The notes below the pieces were generated by a model. That model did not search any database, had not been told where the DNA came from, and was given only the letters and a program-made list of their open reading frames with translations. Source: Aphrocallistes beatrix (taxonomy: Eukaryota > Porifera > Hexactinellida > Sceptrulophora > Aphrocallistidae). Taken from it: a stretch of DNA of 64,000 nt. The position numbers and the translations under genes were made by a program. The stretch covers positions 1,984,001-2,048,000 of the forward strand of contig OY725504.1 of NCBI GenBank assembly GCA_963281255.1, written 5' to 3'. Shown here piece by piece: positions 32,100-43,558 of the stretch. Position 1 is the first letter of the stretch. Every line of letters starts with the position of its first letter.

Positions 32100-34354
32100 G
32101 GATACCGCCCTCGAAAAACCATGCCTGGAGTAAGAAAACACGGCAAAATTTTTTATAGTTAATTTCATTGTATTACTGAGCGAACGTTCTAACATCTGAT
32201 AGCACTAGTTGGACGGTTAGTATTTTGATTTTTATGAGTTAACCCCCTAAAGTTTAGCGTTACTAAAAATTGAAAAATTATTGTAGATTTTTGACGCATT
32301 TATGTACCAATTAGTTTTCAACTTATTTGATATGTTTTAATGATATGGACCTTAACATTGTTTTGGCACCTTTGGAGATTATATAACACAAAGATTTAAA
32401 AGAATGGGCAAATAAAATCCAAACAAAATAGCTCTATAAGAGAGTTCATTTATACATATAATGCTCGGGAAATCGAAAGTTTGATCTCAGATATTTAGCG
32501 ATCACTGGGTCAAGAAATAATATTCTGATCGTTTTAAAAAAAAATTTGTTCCGATCCGACCATCTGTTCTTGAGATATCGCTTATTATAGGTAAAGTTCG
32601 GGCATAATATCTCTCTATGGTCCCGAAAGAGGGCGATGTCATATTTTTAAAACTATTGAAGATATATAATCTATTATATTCTTAAATAAAAGGATATATG
32701 CGAAAATATATAGGTTCCACGAACATTCCTTTGTCAAAAAATAAATAATTCTCGACTTATCATTGATTTAATCGTAATACAAATTCTATGGAGAACTTAA
32801 AATATATTAGAAAATGGCGAATCTAATCATTAAATATGTGTCCAAATGTGGCTATTATGCTAAATAATGAATACAATTGTCGTTAATAATGTGTACAGAA
32901 AAATTGGAGAACTTTTGATAATTATTTTGAAAGTTCTGGCCTTGGATCTCCCAGATTCGGTCAAATACCCCCATTTAGGGTCCAAAAAGCGATATCTCTG
33001 TAAATATAAGCCCAAATTCTTAGTTCTCACTCCCTAATATACTTTTTATGCGGGCACTTATATGATTCATTGATAATAATTGCACTACATCCTATGGAAT
33101 GTAAGTTTTTAGATTTTTGTCATATGATGACGTAGCATTTTTCGAAATTCCTAACTTCGAAACTAAAAGTCGTAGACTTTTGCTCTAACTTCCTAATATA
33201 CTTTTTGGAATCTCTTTATTCATTCTAAATTGATAGATTACTATACTTCGTAGTGCTAGGAATATGAATTATTATTCACAATTATCTCAAAATTTTCGGG
33301 GTTAGGGGCCTCAAGGAAATTTGTGGATTTTCAGGGTACTTTTGCTATTTTTTCTAAATATTTGGTTCGTAAATATCGAAATCAGCAGTATAAATGCAAA
33401 TAAATGTCTGTAAATGCTTTTGTTCATTATTAATCACTCATTTTACATTCTTCTTAAGGATACCGCCCTCGAAAAAACATATGATTTGGCTTACAGCATA
33501 CGATGAAAGTAGAGCTATAAGAGATGTTAAGCTTGGGCAGGTATCTCCGTCAAGAAATACTTGCATATACCAAACCGTTTTTGATTCTCATTTCTAGTTT
33601 TTGAGATACAGTGTCTCAAAGTCTGTTTTTTTTTCGTTTTTCGCTAGCACATCTTAATGGTAGAAATCCGGCCACTCAAGGAATTGTTTAGGACATACCA
33701 TGGAATCAAATGCTTATAAAATCTAATCATAAATAGTCTACCATATTTGCCACTTCATAGCACTAAAAGAAAATTAAAATGACAAAAATTGTAAATTTTA
33801 TCGGTGTCCGAAAGAAAGGGCCAAAAAACGTCGAAAAATGTCTGTTTTTTTGGGAAATCAGGAATAATATCACCAAGTTATAAGATATCGAAAATAAAGT
33901 GGTCCTGCGTTCATTGCCTAATAATATGGAACAACTCTTGAAATTTTCAAACCTCTACCTCAAACCAATTTTGACTTAAAATTATGTAAAGACGGTCAAT
34001 TTTGAAAAGTCCCGAGATATAGAGATTTCAAGTTTAGATGTTAAGAAGAATGTAAAATGAGTTATTAAAAATGAACAAAAGCATTCAAATATGGTAAACT
34101 ATCTATGATTCGATTTTGGAAGTATTTGATTCCTTGGTATGCCCAAATTTCTACCATTAAGATGTGCTAGCGGGAAACGAAAAAAACAGACTTTGAGACA
34201 CTGTATTTCAAAAACTAGAGATGAGATTCAAAAACGGTTTGGAATGTGCAAGTATTTCCAGACGGAGATACCTGCCCACGCTTAACATCTCTTATGGCTC
34301 TACTTTCATCGTATGCTCTAAGCCAAATCATATGTTTTTTAGATGACGGTATCC
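32100..34354. mobile_element. TTAA-flanked element R2 (2255 bp), chimeric or foldback right half
   Basis: TTAA at 32096-32099 and 34355-34358; begins GATACCGCCCTCGAAAAACC. The left 1.35 kb is collinear with R1. From a TTAA at 33454-33457 an inner copy starts (33458-34354). Its two ends are inverted copies of the 193-bp unit and adjoining sequence, making a hairpin-like 0.9-kb element. This suggests a second TTAA element inserted within the first, with loss of the outer right end. No coding sequence. Confidence 0.75.
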
Positions 34355-34556
34355 TTAATTGATCTGAATAATATTTCTGATCTAATTATCACTAGATATC
34401 TGCAATTAAACCTGCCTTTCCCCGAGTATTATCGGAAGGTATTCTTTTTTAGATCTCTTTTGAACGGATTTTAATGGGTTTCTTTCTAAATTCTTGCTTT
34501 ATTTAATCTCCTCAGAGGCTAAAACATTGTCTGAGGTCCATATATGTATTATAAAA

Positions 34557-35177
34557 TCCTTACTATTAAAGCTCGATTAATATATATGTTGCAGTGTAAA
34601 TGCGAAACTGGTGTATTCGCGAATACGCCAGTGGATTCGCGAATACACTGAATAGTTGGTGGATTCGCGAATACACCGGTGCAAATACGAAACCTTTTTA
34701 TCTTAAATCTTATGGTTGATTTATATTTCTCATAGGAACAACTAGATTACAACAAAACTTTTAATCAAGATCAATGAATGGAAATCTTATTCTAAATCGT
34801 TTTCATGTAATCTTCAAGCATGATAAATTATTCTTACATACATCACTCCTCATGCTATGCTATATTATTTGCTTTTTGGTATGTTTTAAGTTTAGAAACT
34901 TTACTTTCTCACGCCAAAAATGTAGTTGTATAGTAGCTTTCAAAACCTGTTGTTTACATCATCTTACTGTCAAATTTTTAGCTATGAAACAGCTGAGTAT
35001 TACTAATAATAGTGTAAATACTATGTATTTCCTTTGAGTTATATAATTAACCAACCATAAGATTTAAGATAAAAAGGTCTCGCATTTGCACCGGTGTTTT
35101 CGCGAATCCACCAACTATTCAGTGTATTCGCGAATCCACCAGTTTCGCTTTTACACTGCAACATATATATATATTTA

Positions 35178-35208
<31 letters not shown>

Positions 35209-35700
35209 CTGTAACGAATTGATTGAAGAAACTGCAGGTCATAGAAAGCTGATATTTGGCATGTGGGAGTATTTTGGCTATGGCTCCAGTGAGTTCTGAG
35301 CCCAGAGCAAAATGTCGACTCATCATGAAGTTATGACGTCATTGTCACATTTTTAAAAGTTAAGCAAGAGTTATTCGAGCATAACTCAGCCATTATAGGA
35401 GATAGAAGGCTGAAATTTTAATAGAATATGTATACTAACATATCTCACATATGATGCAACTATCATCAAAAATGATGACTCATCGCTTTGTTATGACGTC
35501 ATGATTACTCATCAAAAATTTTTAAATTGAAAAATTTGGTGATTTTTCGAGTGATTTCGATTATAACATTAGGACAGACATATTTAGGGATGATATCTCC
35601 CTTATAATTAACCAATGTGACTCCAGGCGACCGAATGGAGCCTCCGGCGGACACAGAGTGTCCGCCAGCCGCGCAGCGCAAGCAAGCGAAGCGCGCTTGT
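34557..35700 (+). repeat. HINE-like element interrupted by a foldback MITE
   Basis: TCCTTACTATTAAAGCTCGA plus TA tract at 34557; body from about 35210 (CTGTAACGAATTGATTGAAG); complete hairpin tail to CGCGCTTGT at 35700 with GTGTCCGCCAGCCGCGCAGC. Interrupted in the (TA)n by 34587-35163. Confidence 0.85.
34587..35163. mobile_element. foldback MITE, 577 bp, with TATTCGCGAATACACC palindromes
   Basis: Ends TGTTGCAGTGTAAATGCGAA and, in reverse complement, TGTTGCAGTGTAAAAGCGAA, in a TA context. Inverted arms of about 150 bp carry GTGGATTCGCGAATACACC-type repeats and ATCTTAAATCTTATGGTTG. No supported gene inside; an 87-codon open frame there looks incidental. Confidence 0.85.
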
Positions 35701-36031
35701 ATCAAATAAGTCGAAATAACTGATAAATGTGTCAAAAACCCTCCAATTATTTTCTGTTTTTTATTTGCTCTAAACTTATGGTGAAATTCAATGTGAATAA
35801 AGAATAAATGTATAAAATCATTAAGTTTAATATTATTTCAGTCCAGTCGAACCTACTAAATCCGACACCCTTTAGGAAACAAAAGACAAGGGTTACCAAT
35901 TTGTCGGATAATACTGCGCAATTTCCACTGTCCAACACCAGTTATGGTAGAATATGTTGTCAGATTATGCAGGTGTTCCGGAGGTTCTACTATACTTGGA
36001 TGTTTCAAATTTTTTTATTGAAACTCGTTAA
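35701..36031. other. no gene recognised
   Basis: Spacer between the HINE-like tail and element R3. The fragment CGAACCTACTAAATCCGAC with TTGTCGGATAATACTG resembles a pogo-type end pair, but it is too decayed to define. Confidence 0.35.
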
Positions 36032-37822
36032 GGATACCGCCCGAAAAAATTTTTGGATACCGCCCGAAAAAATTTTTGTTAATTCCATTGTTTTTCTGAG
36101 GGTTCGGTCTACCATCTAATCGTGCTAGTTGGACGGTATTTATTTTGATTGTTATGGGTTGACCCCTTAAAGTTTAGCTTAATAAAAATTGAAATTTATT
36201 GAAGATTTTTCGACGAATTCATCAATTAATTTTTTGCTTATTTGATATTTTTTAATGTTATGAACCTCAACATTGTTTTGTCCCTTTGGAGATTATATAA
36301 CACAAAGATCTAGAAGAAAGTTCTATAAAATCCAGTAAAATAGCTCTAAAAGGGAGTTCAATTCTATAATCCTCGGGAAATGGCCGGTTTGATATCAGAT
36401 ATTTAGCAATAATTGTATCAGAATTAAATTCTGATCGTTTTAAAAAAATTGTTCAGATCCGACCATTTTTTCGTGAGTAATCACTAATTATAGGTAATGT
36501 TCGGGTATAATACTCTATGCTCCCGAAAGATGGCGATATCATATCTTAAAAACTATTGATATATAATATATTATAATCTTAAATAAAAGGATATATATGA
36601 TAATATATTGGTTCCTCAAACAAAAAATAAATATTTCTCGACATGTCATTGACTTTTTTGTAATACAAATTCTATGGAGAACTTTAAATATATTAGAAAA
36701 TGGCGAATCTAATCATGAATTATGTGTCCAATTGTGGCTATTTTGCTAATCAATCAATGCAATTGTAGTTAATAATGTGTACAGAAAAATTGGAGTACTT
36801 ATTTTTTTGGAAGTTCTGGCCTTGGACCTCCCAGATTCGTTCGAAACCTCACCCATTTAGGATCCAAAAAGAGAATCTCTCTATCTCTGAATATATAAGT
36901 TCAAATTCTTAGTTCTCTATTCCTAATATACTTTTATAGTAATATATATATGATTCACTGATAATAATTGCACTACATCCCATGAAATGTTAAGTTTTAG
37001 GTCTTTATCAAGCGACGTACGTTGCATTTTTCGAAAATCATAACTTGGAAATAAAGTCGTATACTTTGGCTCTAACCTCCTATTTTCCTTCTTAGAAGCT
37101 ATTTATTCATTCTAAACTGACGGATTATACTTTGTATTGCTAGGAATATGAATTATTATTCACAATTATCTCAAAATATTCGCGGTTACGGGCCTCAAGG
37201 AAATTTGTTGATTTTCATTGTAATCCGAAAAATTTGGTTGGAATATATCTAAATCACCAGTATAAATGCGAATGAATGCCTGTAAATGGTTTTATTTAGC
37301 CTCAAAACCACATTTTACATTCTTAACATTTAAATCCCTATATCTCGGGACTTTAAAATTTCAAAATTGAACTGCTTTAAAATAAAAAAAGTAAAAATTG
37401 ATTCGATTTAGAGATTTGAAAATTTAAAGAGTTGTTCCATATCATAATGCGATGAATATTGGACCGCTAGAACTTGGTTATATTAAAACCTAGAGATATT
37501 ATTGCTGATTTACAAACATACGTTTTTCGAGGTTTTTTGGATTTTTTTTTTAGACCCATATAAAATTAACATTTTTGGTCATCTTAACTTTATTTTGGTC
37601 CTATGAAATTGCAAATATTTTAGACTATCCTTGATTCGATTTTGGAAACATTTGTTTCTTTGACATGTCCTAATAATTTGAGTGATTGGGTGTATACCAT
37701 TAGGATATGCCAGCGAGAAACGATAAAACAGACTTTGAGATACTGTATCTCAAAATTATGTGAATCAAAAGCAATTTGGAATACGTTTGTATTTCTAGAC
37801 GGAGATACGTGCCCACTCTAAA
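36032..37822. mobile_element. TTAA-family element R3, 3-prime truncated
   Basis: TTAA at 36028-36031 then GGATACCGCCCGAAAAAATT, with the first 30 bp duplicated in tandem. Collinear with R1 and R2 but more diverged. It ends inside the terminal 193-bp unit (GGAGATACGTGCCCACTC), exactly where R4 begins. That junction is a TTAA site in the consensus unit. Confidence 0.75.
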
Positions 37823-38690
37823 GGATACCGCCCTCGAAAAACTATGCCTGGCGTAAAAAAACACGGCAAAATTTTTTATTGCTAATTTCATTGTATTAGC
37901 GAGCGGTCTAGAGCACTAGTTGGACGGTATTTATTTTGCTTTTTATGAGTTAACCCCCTAAAGTTTAGAGGTACTAAAAATTGAAAATTATTGGAGGTTT
38001 TTGACGCATTTACCAATTAGTTTTTAACTTATTCGATAATTTTTTAATGATATGGACCTTAACATTGTTTTGGCACCTTTGGAGATTATATAACACAAAT
38101 ATTTAGAAGAATGGCCAAATAAAATCGAAACAAAATAGCTCTATAAGGGAGTTCATTTATATTATGCTCGGGAAATCGCCTGTTTGACATCAGATATTTA
38201 GCGATCACTGGATCAGAAATAAAATTCTGATCGTTTCAAAAAAAATTTGTTCGGATCCGACCATTTGTTCTTGAGATATCGCCTATTATAGGTAAGGTTC
38301 GAGCATAATATCTCTCTATGGTCCCGAAAGAGGCCGATGTCATATCTTAAAAACTATTGAAGATATATAATCTATTATATTCTTAAATGAAAGGATATAT
38401 GCGAAAATATATAGGTTCCTCAAACACTTCTTTGTCAAAAAATAAATAATTCTCGACTTATCATTGATTTAATTGTAATACAAATTCTATGGAGAACTTT
38501 GAATATATTAGAAAATGGCGAATCTAATCATTAAATATGTATCCAAATGTGGTTATTAGGCTAAATAATGAATACAATAGTCGTTAATAATGTGTACAGA
38601 AAAATTGGAGAACTTTTGAGAATTATTTTGAAAGTTCTGGCCTTGGACCTCGCGATTCGGTCAAAAACCCCCATTTAGGGTTTCAAATAG
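37823..38690. mobile_element. TTAA-family element R4, right side missing
   Basis: Begins GGATACCGCCCTCGAAAAAC after TAAA. Highly similar to R2 (CTCGGGAAATCGCCTGTTTG, TTCTTGAGATATCGCC). It breaks off near CCCCCATTTAGGGTTTCAAA. Immediately beyond, 38700-38830 resembles the right part of a Tc1-like MITE (GGTGTTCGAATACTTTTAGT). Confidence 0.75.
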
Positions 38691-38979
38691 AGTAATTGAG
38701 TTGAAAGACTTATTCTAAATTTAGTCAAACTGTTACTGATTTATTACTATTGACTCCAAAAATAGATACGATTTATACAATTTGTATGGGAATTATTGGG
38801 GTGTTCGAATACTTTTAGTAGGGAAATGTATAGGAAAGTGAAAACATGTCGGTCGACAGACCGATAGTATAGCTCCAGGAAGTGACTCGAAGGAACATGA
38901 AATATGAATATCGCAATACATCGGGAAATACTCATTTAGGACATTCTAGGTGTAAAATTTGGAATCTACATATTATAAT

Positions 38980-39345
38980 AGTCTATATTAGCTGTTGAGA
39001 ACTCGCTCTTAACTCAAGATAAGAATTTTTCAGAAGGTGCCGAAAATATGTACATATATAGATCTGCTAATAACTCACAAAATATTCACATTTAAAATGT
39101 GAAAATCCGATTAAAATATCCTATATTAGTCGTTGAGAACTCGCTTTTAACTCATATTTTCAAAAGGTGTGAAAATATGTACACAAACTTATGTAGTAAC
39201 TCTAACATTCACATATTATCACTTTCAAAGCATGAAAATCGGATCTACATGCCGAAATATCCTATATTAGTCGTGTTGAGATCTTACTTATATCTTTAAA
39301 CAATACTTTGCAGTGGGGGTGTTAAAATATGAATATATCTGATTT
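38980..39345. repeat. about 140-bp tandem repeat, 2.5 units
   Basis: CCTATATTAGTCGTTGAGAA (or close variants) starts units near 38985, 39117 and 39257. Each is followed by GGTGTGAAAATATGTACA and a CACATTT(A/T)A block. Confidence 0.75.
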
Positions 39346-39686
39346 GTTTTTGTTTGTTTGTCCGAAATCTTTGAAGAATTGGCAAGTCGTAAATATATGA
39401 AGATTGGCATGTAGATGTCAAATGATATAACTACGATTAAGTTCTAATATCTAAGCGAAATTTTCACACCTCTGCAAAAAAGACAATTTTTCACACCTTT
39501 TATATCAAATAAATGACTACACTATCACAATAGAAATCATTGTACGACACTACAGTAGATCGTCATTGTTATTAATAATACTTCAAAGCCACAACTTATG
39601 TTTGATATCTTAAATGTATTATAGTGTATGGCAATAAAAAGCTATGTGCATATTTACACACCTTTATATAATTATTTTCACAACAT
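39346..39686. other. AT-rich spacer, no gene
   Basis: No open frame with support. Sits between two tandem repeat blocks. Confidence 0.4.
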
Positions 39687-40192
39687 TTGACGAATTTTGA
39701 AAAATATGCTAGAGACTAGCTTCCAACGGGTGACATGGGTTTTTAGGGGTGTGTAGATTTAGAATATCATATTTTCAGGTCTATAGATAAATTATTTGTT
39801 TACTTTTGTTTACATTAGATACATAAAGTAAACAAATCTCAAAGATATGCTAGAACTTGCTTTAAACGGTTGACATGGGGTTTTCAGTGGTGTAGATTTC
39901 GAATATCATATTTTCGGATTGATATGATGAATTATTTGTTTACTTTTGTTTACAATAGATACATAAAGTAAACAAATTACAAAAATAGGCTAGAGACTAG
40001 CTTCCAAAGGTTGACATGGAGTTTTTAGGGGTGTAGAATTCGAATATTATATTTTCGGATTGATATGAGAAATTATTCGTTAACCTTCGTTTACAATATT
40101 TATATACAGTAGAAAAATTCCCAAAATAGGTTGGATTGAGTAACTTCAGGCGGAGACTAAGTCGCGCAGGGCAAGCAAGCGAAGCGGCTTGT
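39687..40192. repeat. about 135-bp tandem repeat, 3 units, ending in a HINE-like tail
   Basis: Units start near 39707, 39848 and 39986 with CTAGCTTCCAA(A/C)GGTTGACA, GGGGTGTAGA and TTGTTTACTTTTGTTTACA. At 40150 the array runs into AAGTCGCGCAGGGCAAGCAAGCGAAGCGGC, the GC-rich hairpin tail. A single unit with the same tail neighbourhood is at 22862-23221. The arrangement suggests the tandem units are an internal part of some tail-bearing elements. Confidence 0.7.
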
Positions 40193-40193
40193 T

Positions 40194-40621
40194 TAATACT
40201 AAATGGTCTATTCATGAAGATTAAAACTCCGAAACGGTAAGTGATGCTACTAATCAGGTTTCAATTTCGAAATCTTCGCATTCGAATCAGTTATTGTAGG
40301 ATATTTCTAATCAATTACTATTTCCCAATTATTTCAAATTATCAATCACAGCCACCTTGTGTTACATATGTCCCTTTTTATCACTATACATGATGGTGAT
40401 GTACTACCCCTTGTGCCACATGTTGATAATTTTACTAATTGAGTTGAGCAATTTGTTAGAAATATTCAACTATTGCTAATTCGAATGTGAAGATTTCGAA
40501 TCTTAAATCAGACTCTTAATAGCTCTTTGAGTTTGAATACTTTTCCCTTCATGAAAAGATCAATTTAGTGCCATTTGTATGGGGAAGAATATAGTGTACA
40601 AATACTTTTGTCCGGTTAGTG
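40194..40621. mobile_element. Tc1-like MITE, left end missing
   Basis: Collinear with 57558-58036 from TTAATACTAAA(A)TGG onward (GATTAAAACTCCGAAACGGT). It ends TACTTTTGTCCGGTTAGTG. The first about 45 bp, including the left inverted repeat, are replaced by the HINE-like tail. Confidence 0.85.
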
Positions 40622-40744
40622 TCTATATATTATATATCGAACCAATGGGAAGGACTCAAAACCTCTCCGATTGTGTCCTTCGCAATGTTCATATTGAAAT
40701 TTTTTATAGATATACGCATCATAAAATCAGCACCCTCAAAATAA

Positions 40745-41239
40745 GGCGGCCTGCGGGCGCCTATAGTCAAATTTATTAATTATAAGGGAGAGAACATCTC
40801 TAAATATGTCTGTCCTACTGCTATATTCGATTCGCACGAAAAAATCACCAAATTTGTCAATTTTTAAAATTTTGACGGGTAATGAAGACGCCATAATAAA
40901 ATGATGAGTCATCATTTTTTGATGATAGTTGCAACATATGTGAGGTATATTAATATACACATTCTATTAAAATTTCAGCCTTCTATCACCTAAAATGGCT
41001 GAGTTATAGCCGAAAAACGAAATTTCTAATTGTAAAAAAGTGACAATGACGTCATAATTCCATGATGAGTCGACATTTTCGTCTGAACTCAGAACTTACT
41101 AGAGCCATAGCCAAAAGAGCACCACATGCAAAAATCAGCATTCTGTGCCTGGCAGTTTCTTCAATCAATTCGTTACAGATATATATATATATATACACAT
41201 ATATTTATACACACACATTAATCGTTTTAATAGTAAGGA
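40745..41239 (-). repeat. HINE-like element, reverse, tail-truncated
   Basis: Read on the minus strand from 41239: TCCTTACTATTAAAACG, (TA)n, CTGTAACGAATTGATTGAAG, then the standard body to GCGCCCGCAGGCCGCC near 40745. The hairpin tail is missing. Confidence 0.85.
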
Positions 41240-42174
41240 TGTACTTCCCTTTCTGCTGACACACCTGATAGTGACACAATCGTGCCACTTTATGCGTCTT
41301 AACTTATCAATAAATAATATTCAAATTATTGTTTTAACTTGACAAAATAAGTGAAGAAAAAATAATTTTGAGTATAGTTACGACAAGATTTTCTTTCGAT
41401 CCAAATTTTAATGATTTTAATCTGACAAACTGAGTGTATCAAAATGAAATTTGGTCAAAAGATGCACTGCGACTGCAAAAAGAATCTCTGTACTAAATTT
41501 TCAACCCAACTAAAAATGGTACAGTTGTGCTACTATGTTCCTTTCTGTGTATACTTAATGCAATCTGAATCATTTATTCCAACTCGAAAATTCAGATATA
41601 ACAAATAGTGTAGAATCTATTTGCTTAATTAATTATTCTTGAATCCTCACTATTCCCGATAGTGATATTAACTAATTAAACTAGAGAGAGGATTTTAAAA
41701 TTATTTCGTAATATTCCAATGCATTTGCCATCCAGTTATACTTGTTTGTCCAACAATGTACCGCGTCGCCAAATATAGTCATTGCTCAATGCGAAAGGTT
41801 TCGATGCTTGAATATGTTCACTTCGTAGCTGGACACTGAGGGGTCACGAATTCATCTAGTTTGCTTCTGATTTTTGTTAGAAAGTGGTTACAACATTTGG
41901 AAACTTAAATCTATAAACAATCTGGGTTTAATTGATTGAAAACAATAAAATGTGATTTATCATTTGAGCCTATATCTTTCAAACCGTTCTGGCTAAATTT
42001 TGAATGTCTAACTATAAAGGTTTCAAGATATGTAATCAAATGTGTTAAAACCGCATAACACAAATTCCACACGTAGTTGAGGGAAGGCAACATGACCAAA
42101 GGACTCTAAATATACGACTTCATATTTAACAATAATCTCTATGTCGAACTTCAGCGGATTACGTGATATAAATA
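41240..42174. other. no gene recognised
   Basis: AT-rich with short open frames only and no recognisable motif. Confidence 0.4.
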
Positions 42175-43181
42175 ACAAGCGCGCTTCGCTTCCTTGCGCT
42201 GCCGCGGCTGGAGGACACTTTGTGTCCGCCGGAGGCGCCTGTGGTCACCATTGATTAATTATATGGGAGAGAACATCTCTAAATACATCTGTCCTACTGT
42301 TATGATCGATATCGTAAGAAAAAACACCAATTTTTTCAATTTTTGATGCGTAATGATTACGTCATAACAAAGTGATGAGTCATCATTTTTTGATGATTCA
42401 TATGTGAGGTATGTTAGTATACAGATTCTATTAAAATTTCAGCATTCTATCTCCAATAATGGCTGAGTTATGCTCGAATAACTGTATTGCTTAACTTTTA
42501 AAAATGTGACAATGACGTCATAATTCCATGATGACTCGACATTTTCGACTGAGCTCAGAACTTACTGGAGCCATAGCCAAAAGACTCCCACATGCCAAAA
42601 ATCAGCTTTCTGGGCTTGACAGTTTCTTCAATCAATTCGTTATAGATATATATATATATATACACTGCCCTACCAAAAGTACTATTCGTACACCTCAATA
42701 TTTCCCATTAATATAGTACTAAAATAGCTATATTAAAGAATGATCATGCACTTACAATATGAGATATAGTATATTTGATTTCAGATTCGTATTCTACGCA
42801 TTTGAATTACCTATTTTCGAAGTTTCAAATCAATTGCTAATTGCCAAGGTTAAAATTCCCGACCTGTGCCACCATGTACCACTTTTCTAGTCTCAACCAC
42901 TGTAGCAGATGGTGATAGGTGACACAGGGTAGCACAGGATGATAAATTTCGGCATAGTTAAAACTTAATTGATTTGAAAACTCTAAAATAGGTAATTCAA
43001 ATGCGTAGAATACGAATCTGAAATCAAATATACTGTATCTCGTCTAGTTTAACTGCATGACAGTTCAGTAATAGACGCATTTAGTACTATTTTAATGGGA
43101 AATATTGAGGTGTACGAATATTTTTGGTAGGGTAGTGTATATACAAAGACACAAACATTAATCGAGTTTTAATAGTAAGGA
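42175..43181 (-). repeat. HINE-like element, reverse, interrupted in its (TA)n
   Basis: Complete hairpin tail at 42175-42250 (ACAAGCGCGCTTCGCTTCC, GGACACTTTGTGTCC), body to about 42645, (TA)n, then the Tc1-like MITE 42663-43137, then the family start (reverse complement of TCCTTACTATTAAAACTCGA) ending at 43181. Confidence 0.87.
42663..43137. mobile_element. Tc1-like foldback MITE, 475 bp, TA duplication
   Basis: Ends CACTGCCCTACCAAAAGTA and, in reverse complement, CACTACCCTACCAAAAATAT, with TA at 42661-42662 and 43138-43139. Inverted arms extend over about 55 bp, and a second inner pair (CGTATTCTACGCATTTGAAT) lies further in. No ORF. It landed in the HINE-like (TA)n. Confidence 0.92.
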
Positions 43182-43558
43182 TACACAATAATATACAATT
43201 GACCAAGTTCCAGGGCCTGAGGTTGAATGCCTACGGACCTAACTTAAAGGAGTCTATCGTTAATTCAGAATCTTTCGAGCTCATTTGCTCGTTCTACCGA
43301 GCTCTACCCGATAAAGCAAATAAGTCGATGAAGTTTTCGGGAGCCATCACACGGATTAGGTTCGGACCACTTCTGTCGGTTGAATATTTATTTCAAAATT
43401 TTAACTATTATTTCAAAATTTTAGCTAAAAATATATATTAACAATTTGAACCATTTCTATCATAATACAATTTCAATCTTATCGCGATTATGAAATTGAA
43501 AATATGCACATTCAAGCATTTATATTTTAGAGAAATAAATAATACTCCTGATTATATA
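43182..43558. other. 3-prime flank of the LMBRD2 gene
   Basis: No gene. A minus-strand AATAAA (forward TTTATT at 43387-43392) lies about 165 nt downstream of the LMBRD2 stop and is a plausible poly(A) signal. 43199-43380 is less AT-rich than its surroundings but shows no motif. Confidence 0.45.

Noticed and set aside
34774..35037. 87-codon open frame inside the foldback MITE
   Set aside because: Lies wholly in a non-autonomous foldback element, shows no motif, and is hydrophobic/AT-driven.
35815..35945. Pogo-like end pair (TCCGAC ... GTCGGA)
   Set aside because: Only short, imperfect pairing and no TA duplication could be shown.
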